Assembly (NCBI GenBank): GCA_963753245.1 | Contig: CAVWBK010000001.1 | Location: 124,001-188,000 of the forward strand | From: VRUE01 sp963753245 | GTDB lineage: Bacteria > Actinomycetota > Thermoleophilia > Solirubrobacterales > 70-9 | Length of the DNA: 64,000 nucleotides | Direction: 5' to 3' | Shown: in pieces, positions 31,193 through 39,207 of the stretch | Layout: the number at the start of each line of letters is the position of its first letter | How positions within the stretch are numbered: the first letter of the stretch is position 1 | The notes under the pieces: model-generated | The model's database searches: none | The model's input: only the letters and a program-made list of their open reading frames with translations | What the model was told of the DNA's origin: nothing | Translations under genes and position numbers: made by a program

Positions 31193-31987
31193 TCACGACC
31201 TCATCCGGTAGCGCTCCGGCACGTAGGTCTGGGTATCGGCGGGTGGGCGCACGTAGGCGCGCTCCTGGCGCGGCGGGAACTCGATCGGCTCGCGGTCGAC
31301 GCGCTCATAGGGGATCTGCTCGAGCAGATGGGCGATCAGGTTCAGCCGGGCGGCGCGCTTGTCGTCGGCCTCGACCACATACCAGGGCGAATCCTTGGTG
31401 TCGGTATAGGCGAACATCTCATCCTTGGCCTCGGCATAGTCGACCCAGCGTGCCCGTGCCTCGATATCGACGGGGCTGAGCTTCCAGCGCTTTGCCGGAT
31501 CCTTGAGCCGCGACTCGAAGCGGCGCTCCTGCTCTTCATCGCTGACCGAGAGCCAGTACTTGAGGAGCAGGATGCCGGAACGCCCAATGATTCGCTCAAA
31601 GTGTGGACAGGTGCGCATGAACTCCTGGTACTCGGCGTCGCTGCAAAAACCCATCACCCGCTCGACCCCGGCACGGTTGTACCAGCTGCGATCGAAGAGG
31701 ACCATCTCCCCGCCCGCCGGCAGATGCGCGACGTAGCGTTGGAAGTACCACTGGCTGCGCTCGCGATCACTGGGGGTGGCGAGGGCGACGGTGCGGATCA
31801 CGCGCGGATTGGCTCGCTCGGTGATCCGGCGAATTACGCCGCCCTTGCCGGCGGTGTCACGGCCCTCGAAGAGAACGACCACCTTGGCCCCCTCCCGCAC
31901 GATCCAATCCTGCAGCCGCACGACCTCGACCTGCAGCCGCGCAAGCTCCTTCTCGTACTGGGACTTGCTGAGGATCGTCGTCTCCAC
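31193..31987 (-). CDS. ppk2: Polyphosphate kinase 2, single domain
   Basis: A 264-residue kinase moving phosphate between polyphosphate and nucleoside phosphates. The Walker A motif is VVLFEGRDTAGKGGVIRRI, the Walker B and lid region is MVLFDRSWYNRAGVERVMGF, and further family blocks are WSPVD-like KLSPVDIEARARWVDYAEAK and YVVEADDKRAARLN. Single-domain length fits class I or III; nucleotide preference cannot be read from sequence. GTG start. It lies upstream of zwf in a two-gene operon, linking polyphosphate energy storage to NADPH supply. Confidence 0.93.
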   Translation of the reverse strand: METTILSKSQYEKELARLQVEVVRLQDWIVREGAKVVVLFEGRDTAGKGGVIRRITERANPRVIRTVALATPSDRERSQWYFQRYVAHLPAGGEMVLFDRSWYNRAGVERVMGFCSDAEYQEFMRTCPHFERIIGRSGILLLKYWLSVSDEEQERRFESRLKDPAKRWKLSPVDIEARARWVDYAEAKDEMFAYTDTKDSPWYVVEADDKRAARLNLIAHLLEQIPYERVDREPIEFPPRQERAYVRPPADTQTYVPERYRMRS

Positions 31988-32024
31988 AAGTCGACATTAA
32001 CGCCGAGGGGCCGAGATCCGGAGC

Positions 32025-32804
32025 CTAGGCCGAGAGGTCGCGACGTTCAAAGAGCCAGGCCCCAAGCGCCGCCAGAGCCACCGCAACGGCGGTCACCCCG
32101 CAGAAGGCGAGTGGTTCGATCCCGTCTTCAATCGCCTTGCCGTAGTACTTGAATACCGACAGATAGCGGACCCCTGAGAGGCCTTGATCAAGGCGCCCGA
32201 TCAAATCGATCACATACATCGAGACCAAGATCCCGGCGACTGAGCCGGTGACGACACTGGTGCGCAGCGAGAAGCCGGTGGCGACGATGCCGAGGCCCGC
32301 GAAGAGAAGCGCCAGTGGCCAGACGTTGGCAAAGCCGGCTAGGGCAGAGCCCAGGGAGAGCCCGGCACCTGAAACCAGACTGCCCAAGCCGGCGAAGGCG
32401 GTTGCGATCGTGAGCACCACAGCGAGCTCGATTGCGGTTGCGGCGAAGCTCGCCGCGGCGAGGCTGGCGCGCGAGACCGGGGCCGAGAGCAGGACATCGA
32501 GACGACCACTTTCGGCGGCGCCACTGAGGCCACTGGCCACCGCCCGCACCGCGAAGTAACCGAGGGCAAGGGGCACGATCAGGCTCAGCATCTCCGCCTG
32601 CAAATACTGCTCGACAGTGGTCAGCGCGCTGACTCCGAAGGCTTCTTTTAGAACAGGCGGATAGTTCTTAGCCAGCTTAGAGAGCGTACCTTCAATCGAG
32701 GGGAAGATCGAGACGATGAAGGCCGACCACAGGCCGAGCGGAATTCCCCAGGCCAAGAGCGAGCGGCGCCGGTCGTGAAGGTTCGTGACGAGCAGATACC
32801 TCAT
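32025..32804 (-). CDS. ABC-2 type transporter permease
   Basis: A 259-residue protein with about six hydrophobic helices, a short basic start (MRYLLVTNLHDRRRS), and AAESGRLDVLLSAPVSR, the loop seen in ABC-2 exporter permeases before the coupling helix. It overlaps the ATP-binding gene by four bases. Likely an exporter of a drug, lipid or antibiotic-like compound; the substrate is unknown. The C-terminus ends in WLFERRDLSA. Confidence 0.85.
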   Translation of the reverse strand: MRYLLVTNLHDRRRSLLAWGIPLGLWSAFIVSIFPSIEGTLSKLAKNYPPVLKEAFGVSALTTVEQYLQAEMLSLIVPLALGYFAVRAVASGLSGAAESGRLDVLLSAPVSRASLAAASFAATAIELAVVLTIATAFAGLGSLVSGAGLSLGSALAGFANVWPLALLFAGLGIVATGFSLRTSVVTGSVAGILVSMYVIDLIGRLDQGLSGVRYLSVFKYYGKAIEDGIEPLAFCGVTAVAVALAALGAWLFERRDLSA

Positions 32805-33688
32805 CTCCCCCCACCCTCCTGGTAGTAGGTGAGAAACACCTGCTCGAGCGTGGGCCGGGCGATCTCCAGGTCGACGACGTGGTGGGTGGCGAGAAGCTTG
32901 AGCGCCCGATCGACATCGCCGCCGATCATGAAGGTCGCGCGGCTGCCTTCGGTCTTCAATTCGCTGACCGCCGGTAGCGCCGACAACTCGGTGAGATCCG
33001 CGCTCTCGCCCAGCTCCAGCCTGACCCGTCGCAGCGCCTTGGCGAGCAGGTCGGCGACTCGCTCGATCGCGATCAGCCGACCGCCGCGGAGGATGCCAAC
33101 CCGGTCGCAGACTCGCTCCACCTCGTCGAGCTCATGGGAGGAGATAAAGACGGCGCAGCCCCGCTTGCGCTCCTCATACACGAGGTCGAGGAACTCCTCC
33201 TGCATCAGCGGATCCAGCCCGCTGGTCGGCTCGTCGAGGATCAAGAGCTCTGGCGAATGGAAGCTCGCCAGGATCAGGCCGACCTTCTGACGGTTGCCGC
33301 GTGAGAGCTCCCCCAGGGGACGGTCCAAGTCAGCACGGAATCGGCGCGCCAGCTGCTCGGCGCGCCCGACCCCTTCGACCCCGCGCAGGTTCGCCAGGAG
33401 ATGCAGAGCCGAGCGACCGGTCGAATCGGCGCCGTATCCGAAATCGCCCGGGAGATTTCCGAGCCGGGCGCGGATCGAAACGCTGTCGCTGTGGGTGTCG
33501 AGCCCGAAGATGCGAGCGCTGCCGCGGGTCGGGTGCAGGAGATCGAGCAGGGTGCGGATCGTCGTCGTCTTGCCGGCCCCATTTGGCCCGAGGAACCCGA
33601 ACACCTCGCCGGCCTCAACCGAGAAGCTGAGGTCCTCGATACCACGCGCCGAGCCGTAGGCCTTGGTCAGGTCCTCGGTCTCGATCAC
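32801..33688 (-). CDS. ABC-2 type transporter ATP-binding protein
   Basis: An ATPase of about 295 residues beginning IETEDLTKAYG. It carries the Walker A motif GPNGAGKTTTIR, the signature LSRGNRQKVGLIL, the Walker B motif LLILDEPTSGLDPL and the switch-region SSHELDEVERVCDR. The C-terminal 80 residues resemble the DrrA/CcmA-type extension. The open frame continues far upstream, but the conserved start and a GGCGAGG ribosome-binding site favour the GTG at 33688; a GTG at 33694 is also possible. It forms an exporter with the permease downstream. Confidence 0.93.
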   Translation of the reverse strand: MIETEDLTKAYGSARGIEDLSFSVEAGEVFGFLGPNGAGKTTTIRTLLDLLHPTRGSARIFGLDTHSDSVSIRARLGNLPGDFGYGADSTGRSALHLLANLRGVEGVGRAEQLARRFRADLDRPLGELSRGNRQKVGLILASFHSPELLILDEPTSGLDPLMQEEFLDLVYEERKRGCAVFISSHELDEVERVCDRVGILRGGRLIAIERVADLLAKALRRVRLELGESADLTELSALPAVSELKTEGSRATFMIGGDVDRALKLLATHHVVDLEIARPTLEQVFLTYYQEGGGR

Positions 33689-33842
33689 GGACACCTCGCC
33701 AATGCTCCCAGGTCGGGGATTCCCAAGCCGCTCTGCCGCCTTCTCTCCCGCGAGGAATCCTTGACCTCCTCTTGGCGTTGGCTTGGGAGTCATCTTGCCC
33801 GCCGGGGCGCAGGATTGATCGACAAAGTCCAAAGGAGGAACC

Positions 33843-34112
33843 ATGAAGAACCGAAGAGCAAGGCTTGCGACGGCGGCGACCGTGCTCGGTCTCGGCGCCC
33901 TCGGCGGGGTCGCTCTGGGCAGCAACCCCGGCGTGCCGAGTACCACTCAGCAGGCCTCCAGCAGATCGGCGCCGATCATCACCAGCGCCAGTGGCGCGGC
34001 GACCGTTGTGACTCAGCCAGTCGCAATTCGTGCGGGCGCGCGCACCCAGGCACCGATCGTGACCGGGACCAGTGGCGCTGGCAGGCTTGCTGGCACAGAA
34101 AGCGACGACTGA
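33843..34112 (+). CDS. Small secreted Ser/Thr/Gly-rich protein with P-I-[IV]-T repeats
   Basis: An 89-residue protein with an excellent AAAGGAGG site before the ATG. A signal peptide is evident (MKNRRARLATAATVLGLGAL and then GGVALG). The mature part contains two related units, APIITSASGAA and APIVTGTSGAG, and an acidic end TESDD. The signal region and the P-[VI]-[VI]-T-x-x-S-G units resemble those of the larger secreted protein at 37.3 kb. The function is unknown. Low-complexity export substrate is the safest description. Confidence 0.75.
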   Translation: MKNRRARLATAATVLGLGALGGVALGSNPGVPSTTQQASSRSAPIITSASGAATVVTQPVAIRAGARTQAPIVTGTSGAGRLAGTESDD

Positions 34113-34213
34113 GGACGCCGGGAATTCAGAGAACTCTCACCCCGAGCTTAGCGACGGGTTAGCGAGCCGCGTCACCCTCGGCGGCAGGGTCCACCCCACA
34201 GAAGGAGAGAGCA

Positions 34214-34684
34214 ATGTCTTCAAATGCAAGTGTCCTCGTGGTCGCCAACCGCACGGCAGACTCGCCAGAGCTGATCGCCACCCTTAGCCAGCGCGCTGCT
34301 CGCTCCCCCGCCCACTTCACTCTGCTCGTCCCTGCTGTACCGCGTGGCCTGGCCTGGGCCACCGATATGAAGGCGGGCGGGCGCGAGGCCCTCCCCCGCG
34401 CCGAGCTCGGTGCTGGACGGATGCGAATCGCCGGGCTCGATCTGCGAAGGACGATCGTCGGCGATCCCGACCCGCTGGCCGCGATCGGCGACGCCCTCCG
34501 GGGAGGCAAGTTCGACGAGGTGATCATCTCCACCCTGCCGCGGGGAATATCGCGGTGGCTGCGACTCAGCCTGCCGCACAGGGTGCGGCGGATAACCGAC
34601 ATTCCGGTGCTTCATGTGACCGCGCACCCCCGCTCAGCCCAGCAATCCCCCAGGTCCCGCGAGCCGGCCGGCGCGGCTGCCTGA
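34214..34684 (+). CDS. UspA-like nucleotide-binding-fold protein
   Basis: A 156-residue protein with an alternating beta-alpha pattern: ASVLVVANRTADSPELIATL, HFTLLVPAVP, RRTIVGDPDPLAAIGDALRG, FDEVIISTLPRGISRWLRLS, VLHVTAHP. The overall plan is universal-stress-like, but the G-x2-G-x9-G-S ATP loop is replaced by STLPRGISRWLRLSLPHRVR. A ribosome-binding site GAAGGAGAG precedes the ATG. I take it as a divergent, perhaps non-ATP-binding, stress-family protein. Confidence 0.7.
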   Translation: MSSNASVLVVANRTADSPELIATLSQRAARSPAHFTLLVPAVPRGLAWATDMKAGGREALPRAELGAGRMRIAGLDLRRTIVGDPDPLAAIGDALRGGKFDEVIISTLPRGISRWLRLSLPHRVRRITDIPVLHVTAHPRSAQQSPRSREPAGAAA

Positions 34685-34685
34685 C

Positions 34686-35048
34686 TCAGTCGTCGGCACC
34701 TCCTCCTCTACCACCACCACCTGAATCGTCGCGGTGTTCGGATGGTGCCGGGACCGATTCTGGCGGCGTCGGCGTGATCGGCTGCACTGGTTCTACCGGC
34801 ACCGGTTCTACCGGCACCGGCTGCGTCGGGGCCGGTGGGCTGTGGGGCCGGTGGGCACCGGCCCCCGAATGAACCGGGGCCGGATTCTTACCCAGATGGC
34901 CCACCGGAGCCAGGGCGTCTCCAGCTGTGATCGGCTGCGAGGCGAGGCCGATCTGCTGGCTCGCCAGGCGGCTCGCCGCGATCGAGATCGCGGCTGCGAT
35001 CAGTATTCCGAGCAGCGCCAGGCCGACCCAGCGCAAGGTGGTTGTCAC
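34686..35048 (-). CDS. Membrane-anchored proline-rich protein in the two-component operon
   Basis: A 120-residue protein: one N-terminal helix (LRWVGLALLGILIAAAISIA), then an extracytoplasmic tail with a Pro-Val-Glu repeat (VPVEPVPVEPVQP), encoded in part by a 15-bp tandem DNA repeat at 34789-34818, ending in a Gly-rich GGGGRGGGADD. It overlaps the histidine-kinase stop by four bases and is the last gene of a regulator-kinase-membrane protein operon. It may be a periplasmic accessory of the sensor; no known domain. Confidence 0.75.
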   Translation of the reverse strand: MTTTLRWVGLALLGILIAAAISIAASRLASQQIGLASQPITAGDALAPVGHLGKNPAPVHSGAGAHRPHSPPAPTQPVPVEPVPVEPVQPITPTPPESVPAPSEHRDDSGGGGRGGGADD

Positions 35049-36538
35049 CGACCCTCCCCCCTTCCGGAGTCTTGCGGTAGCCGGATCGCGGCTTGGGTAC
35101 CACCGCCCTCACGGTTGGCGATCGTCACCTCGCCCCCCCACTGGCGAGTCAGCTCGCGGGCGATCGCCAAGCCGAGGCCGGTTCCGCTCGGCCCCTGGCG
35201 ACCGGCGCTGCCGCGCCGGAAGCGATCGAAGATTGAGTCCTCCTCGCCGGGCTCCAACCCCGGTCCCCGATCGAGAACCTCGAGCGTGCCGGGACCGATC
35301 GCGATCATGACCCGCGAGCCGGCGGGCGAGTAGCGCAGGGCATTCTCCACCAAGGCGTCGAGCGCCCGGTCAAGGTCATGGCTCGCACACCATGCCATCG
35401 CCGTCATTCCTCCATCTTGAACCTCCATGGCGATCGAGCTCTCCGCAGCATTGCCCCGCCAGCGCTCAACCGCCCGATGGGCCGCATCGCCAAGCTCCAC
35501 CCGCTCCGCCGGCAGCTCATGCTCGCCGGCGCGACTGAGGATCAGAAGCTCATCGACGATCAGTGAAAGGCGGTCTATCTCCGCCAGCCCGGCCTCGAGC
35601 TCGGCTGCGTGTGGTTCATCGCCGTGAAAGCGTTCGGCCATGCTCTCGAGGCGCAGACGTAGGCCGGTCAGCGGGGTCCGCAGCTGGTGGGAGGCGTCAG
35701 CGACAAAATCCTGCTGGACCCGCAGCAAGCGCCTGATCCTCGTGGTCATCTCATTGAATGCCCGCGCCAGCGAGCGCTGCTCGGTACTGCCCTCGACCTC
35801 GACCGCCGCGTCGAGCTCACCGGTGGCGACCCGGCGCGCGGCCAAGTCGAGACGACGAATCGGCCTAGCGATGCGCTGGGCGACAACCGCACCCGCGGCC
35901 AGCCCGAGCAGCAACACAACGCCGGCCAGTGCCGCGAGGTCGAGAATCGACGTCTTCACCGCCGAGTTGACCGCAGAGACGCTCTGTGTGACGCGCACCG
36001 CACCGTCGGTGTGGCGATGGTTGAGCACCGGCGCCGAGGTGGCGAGAATGTCCGCGCCGAGGGTCTGGCTGTAGCGGGTGATCTGCACGCCGTGACCGTG
36101 CAGCGCTGCCGCGACCTCTGGCCGATCGGCGTAACTGCGACCGCGCGGCGCCCCGGCGGAATCCGCAAGCAGGCGGCCACGGCGGTCGACCACGATCACC
36201 CGACCGCGCACGCTCTCGGCGGAGACATCGACCAGTTTGCGCAAGTTCGAGCGCGCTCCGGGACCGAGAAGCTCTGAGGCCGAGGCCGCGACAACGTCCG
36301 CCTGGCTGCGTGCCTGGCCCTTGACCTCAGCGTCGACGCGGTCGCTGAGGCTTACAGCGAGAGGCAGACCGAGGGCGATCAGCGCCAGCAGCAGGACATA
36401 GGCGAGCGCCAGTAGAAGGGTGGCCCGGAGGCTTACGGCTCCTCGACCTCCGGTGCGGCGAAGCGGAAACCGACACCCCTTACCGTCTCGATGAAACGCG
36501 GCCGATTGGGATCGTCCCCGAGCTTGCGCCGCAGCCAT
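35045..36538 (-). CDS. OmpR-pathway membrane sensor histidine kinase
   Basis: The sensor partner of the adjacent regulator. Two transmembrane helices (ATLLLALAYVLLLALIALGL and a second near LAALAGVVLLLGLAAGAVVA) flank an extracytoplasmic sensing domain of about 140 residues; a HAMP segment follows, then HisKA with FVADASHQLRTPLTGLRLRL and HATPase motifs ALVENALRYSPAG, DRGPGL and GTGLGLAIARELTRQWGG. The start is unclear: conserved sequence begins at about 36436, where the frame reads GTA overlapping the regulator's TAA; the nearest canonical in-frame start, ATG at 36538, lies inside the regulator gene and is used here as the formal boundary. Confidence 0.88.
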   Translation of the reverse strand: MAAAQARGRSQSAAFHRDGKGCRFPLRRTGGRGAVSLRATLLLALAYVLLLALIALGLPLAVSLSDRVDAEVKGQARSQADVVAASASELLGPGARSNLRKLVDVSAESVRGRVIVVDRRGRLLADSAGAPRGRSYADRPEVAAALHGHGVQITRYSQTLGADILATSAPVLNHRHTDGAVRVTQSVSAVNSAVKTSILDLAALAGVVLLLGLAAGAVVAQRIARPIRRLDLAARRVATGELDAAVEVEGSTEQRSLARAFNEMTTRIRRLLRVQQDFVADASHQLRTPLTGLRLRLESMAERFHGDEPHAAELEAGLAEIDRLSLIVDELLILSRAGEHELPAERVELGDAAHRAVERWRGNAAESSIAMEVQDGGMTAMAWCASHDLDRALDALVENALRYSPAGSRVMIAIGPGTLEVLDRGPGLEPGEEDSIFDRFRRGSAGRQGPSGTGLGLAIARELTRQWGGEVTIANREGGGTQAAIRLPQDSGRGEGR

Positions 36539-37155
36539 CCGATGTGGACGTCGAGCGTCTTGGTCGAGCCGAACCAGTTGACGTCCCAAACCTTCGACAT
36601 CAGCTCCTCGCGCTTGACGACCCGTCCGGCGTTGCGCATCAGCTCGGCCAGCAGATCGAACTCCTTGCGCGAGAGGTCGAGCTCCCGCCCGCCGAGGCGG
36701 GCGATGCGGGAAGCGGGGTCGAGCGCCAGATCAGCGATCTGGATCGCCTTCTCCTCGCTGCCCCCATTACGGGGGGCGCTGCGCCTCAACACGGCCCTGA
36801 TCCGCGAGATCACCTCGCGGGCACTGAACGGCTTGACGACATAGTCATCGGCCCCCAGCTCGAGGCCGACGATGCGGTCCATCTCGGTGCCACGTGCGGT
36901 CAGCATCACGATCGGCACATCGGATCCCCGCCGCAGTTCACGGCAAACGTCGCGACCATCGCCGTCGGGCAGGCTGAGGTCGAGCATGACAAGGTCCGGT
37001 TCAACCTCCTCGGCCAGCTCCATCGCCCCCGCAGCGGTGCCCGTGACGATCGCCTCGAAGCCCGCCCGCCGCAATGCCTCCGCGAACGGCTGGGAGATCG
37101 AATCCTCATCCTCGACCACCAGGATCCGCCCAGCCGGCGCCGCGTTTCTTGCCAT
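36433..37155 (-). CDS. OmpR/PhoB-type response regulator
   Basis: A 240-residue regulator. Receiver domain with VVEDEDSISQPFAEALRRAG, phosphoacceptor Asp in LVMLDLSLPDGDG, Thr in MLTARGTEMDR and Lys in DDYVVKPFS. The C-terminal winged helix has LSRKEFDLLAELMRNAGRVV and VHIGWLRRKLGDDPNRPRFI. It is first in an operon with the kinase and is divergent from the secreted-protein/flavin operon starting at 37296 (140-base gap), which makes that operon its likely target. Confidence 0.94.
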   Translation of the reverse strand: MARNAAPAGRILVVEDEDSISQPFAEALRRAGFEAIVTGTAAGAMELAEEVEPDLVMLDLSLPDGDGRDVCRELRRGSDVPIVMLTARGTEMDRIVGLELGADDYVVKPFSAREVISRIRAVLRRSAPRNGGSEEKAIQIADLALDPASRIARLGGRELDLSRKEFDLLAELMRNAGRVVKREELMSKVWDVNWFGSTKTLDVHIGWLRRKLGDDPNRPRFIETVRGVGFRFAAPEVEEP

Positions 37156-37295
37156 TGGCCCACTGTAACGGCGCGTCTGGGCGTCTCTCGCTGGCCGGGC
37201 CGATGTTTTGCCGCCCCTTTACCTGCGCCTTGGGCGCACTTGAACGCCCCCTCCGCAGACTGCCAAGGACCAATTTCGGCCAGGAGGTGAATGAC

Positions 37296-37955
37296 GTGAA
37301 GAGCCTTAAGACCCGGATCGCGGCAATCGCGACGATCGCCGGCCTCAGCGGCCTCGCTGGCTTCGCGCTCAGCGCCGGAAACCAGAAGTCGGCTTCGCTG
37401 GCGGACAAACCGTTGGTCCAGACCAAGGTGATCCGGCGCACCGTCCACGTCACCAAACATCGCCACCCGAGGGATCCGGCTGGCCCTGGCTCCGGCTCGG
37501 GCATCTACACGGGTCCCGGTTCATCCGGCGCTGGTTCGAATGGGCTCGTCACTGGCTCTTCCTCGTCGGGCTCTTCTTCGGCTCCCTCTTCGTCTTCAGC
37601 TTCTGCCCCGCTGAGCACCGGCTCCAGTGGCTCGACCAGCATTCCCTCCGGTTCGGGCAGTGGCAGCGGAAGCGCCACACCCGTCGTCACCCACTCCAGC
37701 GGTTCGCGCGGCTCCAGCGGCTCGCTTCATGGCGGAACAGGCGCTCACCACGGTCCGGTCGTGACCCACTCCAGCGGCTCGCATGGCTCCCATCACGCGG
37801 CCGGCGGCGGCGGCAGCTCCCCGGTTGTCACTTCACTCCAGCGGATCGAGTGCCGGCGCAGGCGGTGGCGGTGGCAGCACGACTCCGGTCGTGACCAGCA
37901 GCAGCGGTGGAGGCGGTGGCGGCGGCGAGCACGAGAGTCACGGCGGCGGCGATGA
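37296..37955 (+). CDS. Secreted Ser/Gly-rich repeat protein, 3' end frameshifted
   Basis: A secreted protein from a GTG (37296) eight bases after AGGAGG; an in-frame GTG at 37287 is possible. The signal region is VKSLKTRIAAIATIAGLSGL. A short basic patch (KVIRRTVHVTKHRHPRDPAG) is followed by a long Ser/Gly/Pro region with repeats ATPVVTHSSGSRGSSGS and GPVVTHSSGSHGSHH. At 37832 an extra T relative to the repeat pattern shifts the frame; correcting it yields another HSSGSSAGAGGG unit, TTPVVTSSSGGGG and an end HESHGGGDD with the stop at 37957-37959. The literal frame instead ends in an arginine-rich tail. First gene of the ApbE operon; no FMN-binding domain is visible. Confidence 0.7.
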   Translation: MKSLKTRIAAIATIAGLSGLAGFALSAGNQKSASLADKPLVQTKVIRRTVHVTKHRHPRDPAGPGSGSGIYTGPGSSGAGSNGLVTGSSSSGSSSAPSSSSASAPLSTGSSGSTSIPSGSGSGSGSATPVVTHSSGSRGSSGSLHGGTGAHHGPVVTHSSGSHGSHHAAGGGGSSPVVTSLQRIECRRRRWRWQHDSGRDQQQRWRRWRRRARESRRRR

Positions 37956-38227
37956 CTGAGCGCCCCCGCAACCACCGGCCGGGGCCCGCGGCGGTTATCT
38001 TCGGCTCGATCGGGCTCTTCGCGGTGCTCTTCGCTCTGCTAACCGCACAGCTCGCCGCGAGCCAACCGCCACCACCGCGCCCGGTTTTGGTCCGCAAGGT
38101 AGTCAAACGGCGGGTGGTGACAACGATCCTCCCCACCCCGGGGCGCTCGACCGTGACCACCAGCGGTCAGGTCAGCGGCTCGATCCCGACGGCGGAATAC
38201 GCGCCCCTAACGACAGGCGCCTCATGA
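37952..38227 (+). CDS. Single-pass membrane protein in the flavin-transfer operon
   Basis: A 91-residue protein beginning MTERPRNHRPGPA; its ATG overlaps the frame-corrected stop of the preceding gene (37957-37959). One transmembrane helix (AVIFGSIGLFAVLFALLTAQ) is followed by an extracytoplasmic segment PPPPRPVLVRKVVKRRVVTT and the C-terminus EYAPLTTGAS. The final T-G-A-S is reminiscent of the Ser/Thr-Gly-Ala-Thr/Ser core of ApbE flavinylation sites, but lacks the usual upstream Asp and downstream Thr. It overlaps apbE by four bases. Function unknown. Confidence 0.75.
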   Translation: MTERPRNHRPGPAAVIFGSIGLFAVLFALLTAQLAASQPPPPRPVLVRKVVKRRVVTTILPTPGRSTVTTSGQVSGSIPTAEYAPLTTGAS

Positions 38228-39207
38228 GCACCCACGAGCATGACGTCGTTTTTGACGCAATGGGGAGCCATGTCCGTCTCTTGATCGGCGAGCCTGGGAC
38301 GGGAATGGCTTCCGCCGCCGTCGCCGCCGAGCAAGCGCGGCGTTTTGTAGTCGATTTCGATGCCGCCCTGTCGCGATTCAAACCCGAGAGCGAGCTCTGC
38401 GCGCTGAACGCCGACCCGCGCGAGCGGGTGCCGGCCTCGGAGCTGCTGCGGACCGCTGTCAAGGCCGGCCTCGCGGCGGCCGAGCGCAGTGGTGGTCTCG
38501 TCGACCCGACCCTTGTCCGCGAGATCGAGTCCGCCGGATACGTGGCCTCACGAGCCGGAGTGCCTGGCGCTCCGCTCGGTGCGGCGCTTGCCGAGGCTCC
38601 TCCCCGTCATCCCGCGTCGCCCAACCCGGCGGCCAACTGGAGGCGTTTTGAGGTCGACGATGAGGCGGGAACCATCACCCGGCCGGTCGGCGTTGGCTTT
38701 GACACAGGCGGCGCCGGCAAGGGCCTTGCCGCCGATTTGATCGCCAACCGCCTGCGCGGCTACTCGCGCTTCGTCGTCGATTGCGGTGGAGACATCCGGA
38801 TCGGCGGCGCGGACGCTCTCGTGCACCCCTATGAGGTGCAGGTCGAGCACCCGCTGACCGGCGAACACGGTCTCGTCTTGCGCCTTGGCTCGGGCGGGGT
38901 TGCCACCTCAGGGCTGAACGTGCGGATCTGGCGCGACGCCGAGGGACGCTACGCCCATCACCTGCTCGACCCCGCAGGTGGAGAGCCCGCCTGGACCGGT
39001 CTGATCGGAGTCACGGCCCTCGGCGACAGCGCGGTCGAGGCCGAGACCCTCTCCAAGGCGGCCCTCCTCGCCGGGGCCGAGGGCGGCCGCACGATCCTGG
39101 CCGAGCTCGGCGGCCTGCTGGTTCACGACGACGGCAGGGTCGAGCGAGTCGGCCCGCTCGCCGTCACCCCCCGATTCCGCATCCCCGATCTGCAGGCGGC
39201 GGCGTGA
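38224..39207 (+). CDS. apbE: FAD:protein FMN transferase (ApbE)
   Basis: A 327-residue flavin transferase that attaches FMN from FAD to Ser/Thr of target proteins. Family motifs: VFDAMGSHVRLLI at the start, LSRFKPESELCALNA, VGFDTGGAGKGLAADLI, VDCGGDIRIGGAD, LGSGGVATSGLNVRIW and YAHHLLDPAGGEPAW, the last two in the active site with metal ligands. No signal peptide or lipobox is seen, so in this organism it may act inside the cell or be exported another way. It is coupled by 4-base overlaps to both neighbours, including the haem membrane protein. Confidence 0.93.
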   Translation: MSTHEHDVVFDAMGSHVRLLIGEPGTGMASAAVAAEQARRFVVDFDAALSRFKPESELCALNADPRERVPASELLRTAVKAGLAAAERSGGLVDPTLVREIESAGYVASRAGVPGAPLGAALAEAPPRHPASPNPAANWRRFEVDDEAGTITRPVGVGFDTGGAGKGLAADLIANRLRGYSRFVVDCGGDIRIGGADALVHPYEVQVEHPLTGEHGLVLRLGSGGVATSGLNVRIWRDAEGRYAHHLLDPAGGEPAWTGLIGVTALGDSAVEAETLSKAALLAGAEGGRTILAELGGLLVHDDGRVERVGPLAVTPRFRIPDLQAAA

